The notes under the pieces: model-generated
The model's input: the letters and a program-made list of their open reading frames with translations, nothing else
Told to the model about the DNA's origin: nothing
Database searches by the model: none
Part shown: positions 1-7,852 of the stretch, one piece after another
How the letters are laid out: each line of letters starts with the position of its first letter
Numbering within the stretch: position 1 is the stretch's first letter
IMG/VR virus record: IMGVR_UViG_3300048918_000531
Location: 1 to 20,025 of that record
Direction: 5' to 3' (one strand)
From: a virus
DNA: 20,025 nt
Translations under genes and position numbers: made by a program

Positions 1-23
1 GCCAAGTAATAGAAGCATGAGCG

Positions 24-48
24 AATCCATACCATAATCCATACCAAT
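24..48 (+). repeat. Paired 12-bp-spaced repeats, distal copy (candidate integrase arm sites)
   Basis: AATCCATACC occurs twice in direct orientation at 24-33 and 36-45, with starts 12 bp apart, followed by AAT. The same 25-bp arrangement recurs at 220-244, differing only in the two spacer bases. A weaker match (TATCCATACA) is at 133-142. Close direct repeats beside a tyrosine integrase gene are typical of arm-type binding sites; that role is inferred. Confidence 0.6.
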
Positions 49-80
49 ACCCTTCAAACCCGCTCCAGTGGCCGTTATTT

Positions 81-99
81 GTAGTTCAGATGGAACTAC
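81..99. repeat. 7-bp inverted repeat with 5-bp spacer
   Basis: GTAGTTC (81-87) and GAACTAC (93-99) form a perfect dyad around AGATG. The size fits a core-type tyrosine recombinase site, and also a small hairpin or operator. A second, looser dyad, GATAAGT (111-117) with ACTTATC (130-136), follows. Without the other end of the element the crossover point cannot be fixed. Confidence 0.3.
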
Positions 100-141
100 T
101 CTTATGAATCGATAAGTAACCATTCAGTAACTTATCCATAC

Positions 142-176
142 ACAAAGCCGCTGATTATCAGCGGCTTTGTTGTTTT
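142..176 (+). terminator. Strong intrinsic terminator upstream of the integrase
   Basis: A perfect 14-bp dyad (142-155 with 157-170; in RNA about 13 pairs and a 3-base loop) is followed by TGTTTTT. It ends rightward transcription entering from the left and insulates the integrase. The A residues near 142-146 give a weaker U-tract on the other strand. Confidence 0.75.
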
Positions 177-197
177 TCTAACTAATCCGTAACTTGT
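167..197 (+). promoter_or_regulatory. Possible integrase promoter
   Basis: TTG at 167-169 followed after 20 bases by TAACTTGT at 190-197 loosely matches the Bacteroidota promoter (TTG, about 19 bases, TAnnTTTG); the -7 part is one base short of a full match. The transcript would start near 200 and run through the proximal repeat pair into the integrase start. Weak evidence. Confidence 0.3.
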
Positions 198-219
198 CGT
201 AAACCTCAATGGGAGTTCA

Positions 220-244
220 AATCCATACCTAAATCCATACCAAT
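220..244 (+). repeat. Paired 12-bp-spaced repeats, proximal copy overlapping the integrase start
   Basis: AATCCATACC at 220-229 and 232-241; the trailing AAT runs into the ATG at 243. It is a 23/25 match to the copy at 24-48, 196 bp away. A protein bound here would cover the translation start and early transcript of the integrase, so self-repression by the integrase is plausible (inference). Confidence 0.6.
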
Positions 245-1664
245 GGCCACAATCAGATTTTATCTTAAGCCCTTAAGCAACGGTACCGCTCAGATCATCG
301 CTGCCTTCCAATCCGGTTCAGAGCAACCAACCAAGTACACTGGCTATACTATTCCCAGCACCAAATCAGGCAAGGGCGAGTACAAACACTGGAACAAGAA
401 AAAGCAGCGTGTGGTATCACTAGAAGATAAGGGAGACGAGATCAATAAGAAACTGAGCAATTGGAGTACATCCTTCGATACGTATATCACTGATTGTAAC
501 CTGAATGGAGAGGCACCGGACGTGCACTACATCATGTCCAAGCTCGATGGCGTCTATAAGTCAAAAGCAAAAAATAACAAAGGCAAAGGCCCTACCCTCC
601 TATCCGTCGTCGCTGCTTTCCGTGAGTCTATCAAGCTCACCCACGAGGTCCCTACACGCAAGGCATATGCTACCCTGGAGACGCAGCTGCAAGAGTTCGA
701 AAAACACACAGGCAAAACATACTACGTTACCGACATTGGAGCTGAGTTCTATAAAGAGTTTTCAATATACCTAATCGAAGAAGAAACCAACTTCAACGCC
801 GTTATCGTAAAGAAACAGGGCCGCATAGGTACCATTCTCGACTGGTCTATAGAATCACTTGGCGTCAAAGACCTTAAGGCTGATTATCGGAAGATATATA
901 AGCTCAAAACAATCAAGGCCCCTAAGTTCCCGCTGCTCGATGCTGAGCTCACTGCGCTATGGTATAATAACACCGATGAAGCCTTTGCTACCCTTATCGC
1001 TGACCATGCGGAGGCTCTGGCCAACTGGGAAGCGAATAGGAACAGCAAGGTACCACACCACATATACCTGGCTAAAACACGACTTGGAAAGACAGAAAAG
1101 CAGCTGTTGCATCAACGGGTGCTCGATGGCTTCCTGCTATGCTGTGAAACAGGCATGCGTTACTCCGACCTATCACAGCTCAAACCATTACACCTCCAGT
1201 CATATGTATCAGAACATGACGGAATTGTACGGTATATCGATTTCGCTGCCAGCGTTAAGGCCGATAAGGCCAATAGTATCCCGTTGTCCGATCGTGCATG
1301 CATCATCATTGATCGATACCTCCCCTTCGCCGATACACCCGAAAAACAGCTGTTCAAATATTCTGCATCACAGGCTTTCAACGATATGCTCAAAGGCATA
1401 TTCGAAGATAAAGAGCTGTCACGTGCTTGCGAGATAGTTACTATGCAAGGGCCAACGGCAGAACGTTCCGTAGAACCCCTGTACCAGGTAGTAAGCATAC
1501 ACATGGCCAGGAACACGTACATAACAAGGCTGCTCAATGCTGGGCTTGCACCGGTACACGTCCGAGACAACGCTGGCCACAGCAAGATCGAGATAACCAT
1601 GGGGTACTTCCGGGGCCGAGACCATGTAAGGTTCGAAGAGACGCTGCGAATACTCAACAAATAA
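243..1664 (+). CDS. int: Tyrosine recombinase / phage integrase
   Basis: 473 aa. Site-specific recombinase for integration and excision of the element. The C-terminal catalytic domain shows the expected residues in order: Arg306 in ETGMRYSDL, a Lys in the 339-342 beta-hairpin region, the HxxR box at His420-Arg423 (HMAR), His446 in AGHS, and the nucleophile Tyr455 in MGYF. Residues 1 to about 110 would be the arm-binding domain and about 115-215 the SAM-like core-binding domain, as in Bacteroidota phage and conjugative-element integrases. The ATG at 243 directly abuts the repeat pair at 220-244; no clear Shine-Dalgarno is seen, which is normal in this phylum. It faces the late genes and is separated from them by about 50 bp, so it marks one end of the element. 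The family call is firm; which element type it serves rests on the neighbouring head genes. Confidence 0.95.
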   Translation: MATIRFYLKPLSNGTAQIIAAFQSGSEQPTKYTGYTIPSTKSGKGEYKHWNKKKQRVVSLEDKGDEINKKLSNWSTSFDTYITDCNLNGEAPDVHYIMSKLDGVYKSKAKNNKGKGPTLLSVVAAFRESIKLTHEVPTRKAYATLETQLQEFEKHTGKTYYVTDIGAEFYKEFSIYLIEEETNFNAVIVKKQGRIGTILDWSIESLGVKDLKADYRKIYKLKTIKAPKFPLLDAELTALWYNNTDEAFATLIADHAEALANWEANRNSKVPHHIYLAKTRLGKTEKQLLHQRVLDGFLLCCETGMRYSDLSQLKPLHLQSYVSEHDGIVRYIDFAASVKADKANSIPLSDRACIIIDRYLPFADTPEKQLFKYSASQAFNDMLKGIFEDKELSRACEIVTMQGPTAERSVEPLYQVVSIHMARNTYITRLLNAGLAPVHVRDNAGHSKIEITMGYFRGRDHVRFEETLRILNK

Positions 1665-1715
1665 AAAAAGCAGGTGTAAGAATACACCCGCCCCAGAAAA
1701 CCTGATCCAGAAAAT

Positions 1716-2225
1716 CTATGATACCACCTCGCCGCCGGCCGTGGTATAAAATCCTTTTACTATTACCAGGCTGCGCTCTGGTTGATTATAACCAGCACCC
1801 GGCAGGCTTGCCCATATATTGTTCAGTGCGTCGAGTACCTTAGGCTCAAAAAAGCGGCCTTCAGCTACGGCCTTCAGCACATTAGCCTGATCAAACAGCG
1901 CCACCGCCATCAGATCCTGCGTATGTGGGGTAAAGTCCTTAAAGCCATATGTATCACACAACCCTTCATAAGTCGGGTGAGTGATCTGGTAAGCTCCAGC
2001 TGCAGATGTAGTGATCGTCTTACCCGCCTTATCCGTATACTGCTTCTTAATGTTCGGATGCGTAGAAAAGTCGTTGAACCGCGTAGCATTCGATGGAGTG
2101 CTGCCAAATAGATACCGGTATCCATCCTGCATCGCCGTTCCTTCACATTTGCGTATGGCCATCACCGCGGCCTGTATGTTCTTATTTTGGAGCATCTGCT
2201 CCAGGTATGCAATACTTGTTGCCAT
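1716..2225 (-). CDS. Endolysin, lambda R-type lytic transglycosylase
   Basis: 169 aa. Cleaves the peptidoglycan glycan strand at the end of the lytic cycle. It follows the lambda R (GH104) pattern: an EGT motif with candidate catalytic Glu28 (RKCEGT), a GYRYLFG stretch, an FNDFSTHPN segment, SAAGAYQI around residue 95, and the hallmark NIWASLPGAGY near residue 138. Length is close to lambda R (158 aa). No signal peptide or membrane segment is visible, so release needs a holin; a holin-like gene lies about 1.2 kb upstream in the same operon. It is the last gene of the leftward run, 4 bp after the spanin-like gene, and its stop is about 50 bp from the end of the convergent integrase. Family call is confident. 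Confidence 0.9.
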   Translation of the reverse strand: MATSIAYLEQMLQNKNIQAAVMAIRKCEGTAMQDGYRYLFGSTPSNATRFNDFSTHPNIKKQYTDKAGKTITTSAAGAYQITHPTYEGLCDTYGFKDFTPHTQDLMAVALFDQANVLKAVAEGRFFEPKVLDALNNIWASLPGAGYNQPERSLVIVKGFYTTAGGEVVS

Positions 2226-2229
2226 AGTT

Positions 2230-2979
2230 TTATAACCTTATCAATGAATAATGCACACTCACACCCACTACCGGCATCAGCCAGTTATTCCCCGGCATGA
2301 GCGCCAACCCCGCAAACGGCCCAATCCCCAGCCTCCCGGGCTTCTCCTCCTTTACCTCTAGCGACGTAAGGCCTTTAATATGCACATTGGGATTATAGCT
2401 AAATGCCTTTGTTGTTCGTAATCTCTTCCCCAGAAACCATTTCTTATTCCAGTCCCCACTCACAAGCGATAGGCTGTCAAATACCTCATAGTTCAAATGC
2501 AGGCTATCATCGCATACCTTACCCCATATCCTATACCATTGATGGGTAGTATCGGCAAAGTCCCGACACACCAACACCGTATCGTGCACCGTGTCCTTAG
2601 TGGCAGGCCCCAATGGCACCGACACAATACCTGTAGTTACGGTACCTATACTCGCTGCACTGGTAATATGCTTACGATCATCTTTGCTCAGGTTCAGCCG
2701 GTTGGCCAAGCTGTCCATATCATGCAGGTAGGCTGCTTCCATCACCTGCAGATCAGCATATACCTGGTCCTTTTCAGCCACCTCGGTATTGTACTTCCCT
2801 TTATAGTACCGTATGGTATCATCTCGCATATCCACAACGGCTTTCACTTCTTTAGCATCCAGTTTTGGCCAGCATTGTATAAGGCTGGATATTACCCCAA
2901 TCGCCAATAGGCCTATGATCACCCAGAACAGTATCTTCTTACTGGTGTTATCCGGTGGTGGTACCTTTACCTGTTCCAT
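2230..2979 (-). CDS. Membrane-anchored coiled-coil protein, inner-membrane spanin-like
   Basis: 249 aa. One strong membrane segment at about residues 15-35 follows a short charged N terminus (N-in topology); then about 80 residues rich in charged heptads (AVVDMRDDTI, YNTEVAEKDQ) look like a periplasmic coiled coil. The last 40 residues (LGIGPFAGLALMP to VVGVSVHYSL) look like alternating beta strands with an aromatic end, like an outer-membrane-seeking tail. Between the lipoprotein gene (1 bp upstream) and the endolysin, this fits an i-spanin, the inner-membrane half of an Rz/Rz1-type complex that fuses or disrupts the outer membrane. It is longer than lambda Rz (153 aa) and carries an extra C-terminal domain. 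The role comes from topology and position, not from sequence similarity I can verify. Confidence 0.55.
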   Translation of the reverse strand: MEQVKVPPPDNTSKKILFWVIIGLLAIGVISSLIQCWPKLDAKEVKAVVDMRDDTIRYYKGKYNTEVAEKDQVYADLQVMEAAYLHDMDSLANRLNLSKDDRKHITSAASIGTVTTGIVSVPLGPATKDTVHDTVLVCRDFADTTHQWYRIWGKVCDDSLHLNYEVFDSLSLVSGDWNKKWFLGKRLRTTKAFSYNPNVHIKGLTSLEVKEEKPGRLGIGPFAGLALMPGNNWLMPVVGVSVHYSLIRL

Positions 2980-2980
2980 A

Positions 2981-3220
2981 TTATTTATGTTTAATTTTTA
3001 GTAGTTCTATTTCCATCTGCCGCACTTCGCGCCAGCCCTTCAATAGTTCACCTGTTTCATCAGGCGTCAATTCACCGCGCAGGCATGCTAATATTTCATC
3101 GTTCTGCCTGTCGAGGTATTTGAGGTCAATTGCCCTCTGCCTCTCATACGCCTTGCGAGACATACCGCACGAGCAGCACACGACTGCCAGCAGAATAAAT
3201 AGTATTGAATATCTACGCAT
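2981..3220 (-). CDS. Small lipoprotein, outer-membrane spanin-like
   Basis: 79 aa from the ATG at 3220; a GTG at 3223 would add one residue. The N terminus is a lipoprotein-type signal (two Arg, hydrophobic stretch ILFILLAVV, then CCSCG), with the last Cys, after Ser, the best candidate for acylation. The mature part is about 60 residues, highly charged and helical (KAYERQRAIDLKYLDRQ, EVRQMEIELLKIK). Lipoprotein plus coiled coil, directly before a gene for a membrane-anchored coiled-coil protein and then the endolysin, is the arrangement of a separated Rz1/Rz pair. The o-spanin role is inferred. The -3 position of the lipobox is a Cys, which is uncommon. Confidence 0.55.
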   Translation of the reverse strand: MRRYSILFILLAVVCCSCGMSRKAYERQRAIDLKYLDRQNDEILACLRGELTPDETGELLKGWREVRQMEIELLKIKHK

Positions 3221-3243
3221 CACCGTCCATTTTCATTTAAAGG

Positions 3244-3330
3244 CTATTCAGGCCTCCCGCCTCGCCACCACTTAAAGACCATGGTGATCGAACAAGAAGA
3301 AGCAAACAAGAATATGTACGCAAAAGGCAT
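3244..3330 (-). CDS. Micro membrane protein (28 codons), lysis region
   Basis: 28 codons starting MPFAYIFLFASS and ending KWWRGGRPE. A hydrophobic stretch of about 18 residues is followed by a Trp-Arg-Gly-Arg basic tail, as in a single-span peptide with the tail in the cytoplasm. Its ATG overlaps the stop of the preceding micro-ORF in a TGATG, which suggests coupled translation. It is too short for most gene finders. Nothing in it identifies a family; in a lysis cassette it could be an accessory holin, pinholin or antiholin. The start-stop overlaps on two consecutive mini-ORFs are the main evidence that it is translated. Confidence 0.45.
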   Translation of the reverse strand: MPFAYIFLFASSCSITMVFKWWRGGRPE

Positions 3331-3407
3331 CACCGTTCCATCCGTTTTATTAGTAACGTAGCCCCCAGGGCCACAATAAACCATACGACCAAAGGCCAGT
3401 ACTGCAT
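3330..3407 (-). CDS. Micro membrane protein (25 codons), lysis region
   Basis: 25 codons, MQYWPLVVWFIVALGA then TLLIKRMER: one hydrophobic span flanked by a Tyr-Trp belt and a basic end. The ATG shares a base with the TAA of the holin-like gene (TAATG), and its own TGA shares a base with the next ATG, so three genes are linked by one-base overlaps. This suggests coupled translation at matched levels. Function unknown; small lysis regulator is an inference from place and topology. Confidence 0.5.
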   Translation of the reverse strand: MQYWPLVVWFIVALGATLLIKRMER

Positions 3408-3757
3408 TATGTAGTAGGTTCTGCTTTATCGGCCTCCGGATCCTTTACGCCACGTAGCGCCAAGGCCTGTGATGCTTTTATAATTCCATACAGCGCGCCG
3501 GCAAATACCAGCATATAAAGCAAGTGGCTCGCCTCTAGTGCCCAGCTAAGGCAACAGTGCCCGACAAAGCAGAATATGATCGCATTGATCACCATAAACC
3601 CGCTGAGCCGCAGCGCCGATGGGTTACCATTAGCTTCAGTTAACGCTGTCTTTATCCAGCTCCATTTACTGAATACGAATATTGCATGCACCAGGGCATA
3701 TATGGCAAACACTATCTGTGCGCCATTCAAATCTGAGAGTAGTTTTACTATGTTCAT
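3407..3757 (-). CDS. Holin-like three-span membrane protein
   Basis: 116 aa. Three hydrophobic segments are visible at about residues 13-32, 52-72 and 79-98, followed by a short charged tail (GVKDPEADKAEPTT). Size, three spans and charged C terminus match class I holins, which open the inner membrane so a signal-less endolysin can reach the wall; the endolysin here has no signal. A Cys-His-Cys-Cys cluster lies at the end of the second span, which is unusual. It precedes the two micro membrane ORFs and follows a single-span protein gene by 3 bp. Holin function is inferred from topology and context; a general accessory membrane protein remains possible. Confidence 0.55.
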   Translation of the reverse strand: MNIVKLLSDLNGAQIVFAIYALVHAIFVFSKWSWIKTALTEANGNPSALRLSGFMVINAIIFCFVGHCCLSWALEASHLLYMLVFAGALYGIIKASQALALRGVKDPEADKAEPTT

Positions 3758-3760
3758 ATT

Positions 3761-3961
3761 TTATGGATTACGAGTTATTGAATGAGTTGCCTGCACTGTC
3801 TTGGGCTGAAATACAACCTGCTTTATCTGCACTACGTCGTCTTTTATATCCGAGACCTTCTGATCGAGCTTACCCGCCCAGTATACACCGGTAGCAATCA
3901 TCCCGACTATTGCAACGATCTTGGCAATATCTAGCGCGTATTCTCTTTGTTGGCCCGACAT
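3761..3961 (-). CDS. Small single-span membrane protein with helical tail
   Basis: 66 aa. A charged N terminus (MSGQQREYALD) leads into one span (IAKIVAIVGMIATGVYWAG), then a heptad-like amphipathic helix (KLDQKVSDIKDDVVQIKQVV). Size and composition resemble holin-accessory proteins of the XhlA type, though there the helix comes before the span. It sits in the lysis run just upstream of the three-span holin-like gene. I do not recognise a specific family; an assisting or regulating role in membrane permeabilisation is a guess from position. Confidence 0.5.
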   Translation of the reverse strand: MSGQQREYALDIAKIVAIVGMIATGVYWAGKLDQKVSDIKDDVVQIKQVVFQPKTVQATHSITRNP

Positions 3962-3980
3962 ACTAATTTTTATAAAATGA

Positions 3981-4343
3981 TTATACGTTATTATCTATTG
4001 CTTGAACCGAGTGGTTAGGTTGAATTGTACTGAGTACGAAGTTGATAGCCGAGCCGGTACGGGTAAGTGTGTTGCCCTTTACGTTCTTACCGATTGCGGA
4101 GCTTATCGTTTCCTTCGGGTCGCCGAACTTATACCCAGCAGGCTTCGCCAACACCTTGTTGAACAGTTCCCCGCAAAAGCTGTTACCCGTCATATCAATA
4201 GATATTGCGCACCGCTTGCAGTAATCACTCACGCCGCCTTTGAAGCAGTGGATAACCACGCCTGTTATGAACCCAACTGGCAAAACCACCGATGCCAGGA
4301 TCAGCGCCACAAGGAATAGTATCAACCCGCCAAACTTCTTCAT
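3981..4343 (-). CDS. Conserved Bacteroidota phage membrane protein
   Basis: 120 aa. One hydrophobic segment at residues 5-31, then a Cys-containing soluble part with the run AISIDMTGNSFCGELFNKVL and a YKFGDPKETISSAIGKN segment, ending in a helical tail. This pattern (ID..GN..C..LFN, then KFG...ETISS.LGKN, then TLT..G) matches, from memory, a small uncharacterised protein often seen in Bacteroidota phages and prophages next to lysis genes. Its ATG overlaps the TGA of the preceding gene (TGATG). Function unknown; the soluble part probably faces the cytoplasm. Confidence 0.6.
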   Translation of the reverse strand: MKKFGGLILFLVALILASVVLPVGFITGVVIHCFKGGVSDYCKRCAISIDMTGNSFCGELFNKVLAKPAGYKFGDPKETISSAIGKNVKGNTLTRTGSAINFVLSTIQPNHSVQAIDNNV

Positions 4344-4828
4344 CAGTCGAGTATCTTTTGGAGATCAATGACCTTGTTTGCACCATTGCGCTTTATGGTC
4401 TGCACCATAGTAGCGTTGGTATCTCGCATCTTGCCTATTACATACGCAAGTGCCGGTGAACTCATAATGGCAGGCATAAGGGCTGTTAATAGCTTCTTAT
4501 TCTCGTCAGCTGCATATCCCTCTGGCGCCAGCTTCAGTGCGCGGAAACACTTTATTATAGTACTACCCTTAACGCCTAATGTTGCCGTTGCGCTATCATC
4601 GCTCAGTAGCGAATCGGTGAAGTTTGCACCGCTAGTAGCAAGTGCTACCTGCAAGATTATAGCGGGGTCATTTACATAGTATGCCGCATAGCACACCGTT
4701 CCTATTGGGGCGGTAAACTCAACGGTCATAGTGTCCACCTGTGCCGCATACATGGCGGCTGTGTCAATTTGTGCCTTTGCACCAAATGTTGATATGGCTA
4801 ATGCCACTAAGAGAATGAGTCGTTTCAT
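4343..4828 (-). CDS. Secreted protein of unknown function
   Basis: 161 aa. A clear Sec signal peptide (MKRLILLVALAISTFGAKAQ, cleavage expected after AKA) is followed by an Ala-rich mixed domain with no recognised motif. It starts 1 bp after the stop of the fibre-like gene and its stop overlaps the start of the next gene, so it belongs to the leftward run. Export to periplasm or surface is likely. It is one of three proteins with Sec signals among the late genes. Function unknown. Confidence 0.55.
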   Translation of the reverse strand: MKRLILLVALAISTFGAKAQIDTAAMYAAQVDTMTVEFTAPIGTVCYAAYYVNDPAIILQVALATSGANFTDSLLSDDSATATLGVKGSTIIKCFRALKLAPEGYAADENKKLLTALMPAIMSSPALAYVIGKMRDTNATMVQTIKRNGANKVIDLQKILD

Positions 4829-4829
4829 A

Positions 4830-7505
4830 TTAATAACCTTCTAGAATTATAAATCCTGTTGTTGTCGTTCCTGTCACTGTTACCGCCGACGTTGATACCG
4901 ATGTAGCTATGCTGGTAGCAAGGCCGCTCGTGCTCAGAACCACAGGCGTATTGGTAAATGCCGTAGGGTATGTGTAAGATGCTGTGCCGTTGAGCGCGTT
5001 CAGGTATACCACCACCTTCTTGTATGATGACCCTTTAAATGGCTGGCTGAATACTGCTGTACCCGAGGTGCTGCCGTTAACAGTGGATTGGGTAGTGTTT
5101 TGCGCGATTGCGCCTGTATTATCTAAGCTCCACTTAGACGTACCCCCTACCTGGCAATCGATAAACTTCTGCGCGCCTGAGCCTATGGAGGTCTCTGTGC
5201 GGATAATAGCAAGATCAGTATTCGCGGCGGTTGATGATGCCTGATTGTAAGTGGAGTATAGCGCCAAAGCATTTGTTTGGCCGGATGTAGCGATAAACGA
5301 TGTTTTATTCGTTCCCGCCCTGTCCATAAACAGGCTTATGCCATCCACGTTGTTACCGATACTGCCCGCAACATTGTGAATACCCAATACACCATTGGCG
5401 TTTACGGGTATGTATGATGGCGCTGCCATCGTAAGTGTTGCCCTTACGTTACCGCTCCTGTCCACGCTGAAGCGTTCTATTGTGCCGGTCGTACTACCGT
5501 ATACGGCGAATAACTTGCCTGTGCTGGTGCTATTATCAGTAAACGACCATTTAACCATATCTGCCGAGCCATTACCGCTCATAGATGTGGCTAGGTTCAT
5601 AGTCGATACGGTAGAGCCTGTTGTGCCGGTTATGTCAAGTGTTGCGTTCGGTGTTGCAAGTCCTAGACCTAAACGGGTATTGACATTATCAAAGTTGAAA
5701 TTAGAGTTAGATGCGAAAGTGGATGTACCACCAAATGGGATGTACCCCGTAGGTAGCGATGTTATCCCTGTACCACCATTAGCCTCACCGAGTACGCCTG
5801 TCACAGCGCCCCCTACGTTAGCGCTATTACCTATGAATGTAATATCGTTTGTCCCTACTGTTATAGGGCCGTTAGCGTTCATTATCAGCAGCAAACCTGC
5901 ATTAGTTGTACCCTGTGCTATGTCTACCGTGGCACCCAAACTTATAGGGCCAGCGGTACTACCGTCAAAGTTGGTAGCCCTTGTGAGTACCCAATTCGTA
6001 GAACCCGAGCCGACGTTAGTAACAGTGTAGATGCCGTTTTGAAGTTTTGTGGTTTGGTTCCACACGGCTACAGGATCGCCAACAGATAACGCTACGCCAT
6101 CTATCGTTAACGCTGCCTGAGTGCTGTTATTGGTAAGGGTTGCGCCTACGCCAGCCGTCCCGTTATTATAGGTTGCTGATAGATTGCCGGTTGTCCCGAC
6201 CCTGCACCCCGTTCTGAATGGGTTAACAGTGAAGCTGCCTGACGTTACGCGACCATTTACATCGGTCTGCACTTGGTTGTAAACGCCAGCAGTGCCCACG
6301 GCAGGAAAAGTAGATGCAGTTATGTACCCCGACCCATTGGCCAGTTGGTTGTTGTTGGTGGGTATCTGTGCTACAATACGCTTCTTTGCTGTATCCACAT
6401 CATACCAGGTCGGCATGATAGTTGGCGTATCGGTGTAGTTAATTTTCCCGCTTATAGCTGCAGATGTTATATACCCATTTGGGTTACTTGCAGGGTAATA
6501 CGTTGCTCTTATGTTCTTTTTCGCAGTGTCTACATCATACCATGTTGGAATGATCGTAGGCGTATCGCTGTAATTCACTTTGCCAGCGATCGCAGCGCTT
6601 GTAATGTAGCCTGCACCGTTCGATAACTGGTTATTATTGGTTGGTATTTGGGTTACGATGCGTTTCTTCGCAGTATCTATATCATACCATGTCGGAATGA
6701 CCGTAGGCGTATCGCTGTAATTCACCTTGGCGACGATCGCAGCACTTGTAATATACCCCGCACCGTTCGTGAGCTGGCTGTTATTAGTCGGTATTTGGGT
6801 TACTATACGCTTCTTTGCAGTATCTACGTCGTACCACGTTGGAATGACGGTAGGCGTGTCACTATAATTCACTTTGCCAGCGATCGCAGCACTAGTAATG
6901 TACCCAGCACCGTTCGATATCTGGTTATTATTCGTCGGTATCGATAGTACTATACGCTTCTTTGCAGTATCTACATCATACCAGGTTGGAATGATGGCAG
7001 GCGTATCGCTGTAATTTACCTTCCCGGTCAGCCCCGCAGCCAGCTGCGCCGGTGTTACCACCACATCACCCGCATCAGAGATCGTCAGTATCGTATCTAG
7101 CGCAGCCATAAACTCCGCCTTCAGCATATAAGGCGCCAGTATCACTGGTAAGTCATCCACCCATACAATATCATCAGTATCGTTCTTATTTATGTAGGGC
7201 AGCACCACACTGTTGCCGTTACTTATCCGGAGGGTATCATTGCTGAGGCTCAGCTGTTGATTACCCCCTCCGCCGCCATTACCCTTCTTTCGCAGCACCA
7301 CAGCGCCGGTATTTGTCACCCCAAATACATCATTGGTATCAGCCGAAGCGTACTGCGCAGCCTTGATCGCACCCGTAACAGAGAGGTTACTTCCTACCTC
7401 CGTCGTGTCTATTGGCCGCACCGCACCCACAGGCACCTTCTTTGGTGTCTGCGCATGGCATACGGTCGATATCAATAAAGCCAGTACAGCTACTATCCGC
7501 CTCAT
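4830..7505 (-). CDS. Repeat-rich phage fibre-like protein with Sec signal peptide
   Basis: 891 aa. It begins with an apparent signal peptide ([19 protein letters not shown]), then an [16 protein letters not shown] segment typical of Bacteroidota surface and phage proteins. Residues 161 to about 401 hold five repeats of 45-49 residues built on [27 protein letters not shown] and [10 protein letters not shown]; NNNQLxNGAGY repeats are widespread in tail fibres. From about 420 a Gly/Thr-rich beta domain ([18 protein letters not shown] to [18 protein letters not shown]) also recurs in virion proteins. The C terminus is a Ser/Thr-rich beta tip. Probable role: receptor-binding or surface fibre. The start overlaps the preceding stop (ATGA), so the signal peptide is very probably translated. 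Why a cytoplasmically assembled fibre would carry a Sec signal is unclear; a surface-displayed prophage protein is the alternative. Confidence 0.75.
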   Translation of the reverse strand: MRRIVAVLALLISTVCHAQTPKKVPVGAVRPIDTTEVGSNLSVTGAIKAAQYASADTNDVFGVTNTGAVVLRKKGNGGGGGNQQLSLSNDTLRISNGNSVVLPYINKNDTDDIVWVDDLPVILAPYMLKAEFMAALDTILTISDAGDVVVTPAQLAAGLTGKVNYSDTPAIIPTWYDVDTAKKRIVLSIPTNNNQISNGAGYITSAAIAGKVNYSDTPTVIPTWYDVDTAKKRIVTQIPTNNSQLTNGAGYITSAAIVAKVNYSDTPTVIPTWYDIDTAKKRIVTQIPTNNNQLSNGAGYITSAAIAGKVNYSDTPTIIPTWYDVDTAKKNIRATYYPASNPNGYITSAAISGKINYTDTPTIMPTWYDVDTAKKRIVAQIPTNNNQLANGSGYITASTFPAVGTAGVYNQVQTDVNGRVTSGSFTVNPFRTGCRVGTTGNLSATYNNGTAGVGATLTNNSTQAALTIDGVALSVGDPVAVWNQTTKLQNGIYTVTNVGSGSTNWVLTRATNFDGSTAGPISLGATVDIAQGTTNAGLLLIMNANGPITVGTNDITFIGNSANVGGAVTGVLGEANGGTGITSLPTGYIPFGGTSTFASNSNFNFDNVNTRLGLGLATPNATLDITGTTGSTVSTMNLATSMSGNGSADMVKWSFTDNSTSTGKLFAVYGSTTGTIERFSVDRSGNVRATLTMAAPSYIPVNANGVLGIHNVAGSIGNNVDGISLFMDRAGTNKTSFIATSGQTNALALYSTYNQASSTAANTDLAIIRTETSIGSGAQKFIDCQVGGTSKWSLDNTGAIAQNTTQSTVNGSTSGTAVFSQPFKGSSYKKVVVYLNALNGTASYTYPTAFTNTPVVLSTSGLATSIATSVSTSAVTVTGTTTTGFIILEGY
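6303..7025 (-). repeat. Five tandem 135-147 bp repeats inside the fibre gene
   Basis: Units start at codons 161, 210, 259, 308 and 353, spaced 49, 49, 49 and 45 codons. Units 1, 2, 3 and 5 keep [15 protein letters not shown]; unit 4 is shortened and replaced by [14 protein letters not shown]. Such arrays can change copy number by recombination and alter fibre length. Confidence 0.85.
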
Positions 7506-7843
7506 ATAAATGCTATTATTTTCTGGTCTGTGTAAAATGTTATTGTAATCCCAGTGATCGTATCACCATCCTGGGTAAAGTCCTGTCCGGCTATGTAGGT
7601 CTGCCTGTCTGTTATGAGCATCATCACCACCTTATCGGCCAGCCACCCATCTACCAGGCTATCACTATCTGCCTCTGCAGTTATTACCTTTCTGGTTACT
7701 GCCAGGACATGCGCTATCACCTCCGCCGCGCTATACTTATAGTTCTTGTAGGTACCGTCGCCATTGTCGCGTATACCTATCAGTATATCCCCTGCGCCAA
7801 ATCCGGGCGCATCAGGCAACTGGCTGAACTTCTTTAATGGCAT
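7502..7843 (-). CDS. Small fibre-associated phage protein
   Basis: 113 aa. The N terminus [36 protein letters not shown] is an entry segment often seen at the start of phage fibre or tip proteins in Bacteroidota; the rest ([33 protein letters not shown]) is a compact beta domain. Its TGA overlaps the ATG of the fibre gene (ATGA), so the two are translationally coupled and probably act together, for example as adaptor or base of the fibre. The function is inferred from linkage; I do not recognise a named family. Confidence 0.55.
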   Translation of the reverse strand: MPLKKFSQLPDAPGFGAGDILIGIRDNGDGTYKNYKYSAAEVIAHVLAVTRKVITAEADSDSLVDGWLADKVVMMLITDRQTYIAGQDFTQDGDTITGITITFYTDQKIIAFI

Positions 7844-7852
7844 ATACCGGCT

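Noticed and set aside
74-145. tRNA-like stretch: TAGTTCAGATGG resembles a D-arm, and CTTAT/ATAAG an anticodon stem
   Set aside because: The anticodon loop would be the wrong size, no T-arm follows, and the acceptor ends do not pair. Treated as inverted repeats of the attachment region.
211-230. GGGAGTTCAAATCC as the 3' part of a tRNA attachment site
   Set aside because: The loop-like TTCAAAT has no pairing T-stem beyond it (GGGAG does not pair with CCATA); the bases belong to the repeated AATCCATACC motif.
6273-6947. Long plus-strand ORFs across the fibre repeats
   Set aside because: They are antisense shadows of the repeat array; they repeat with the same period and have no start context.
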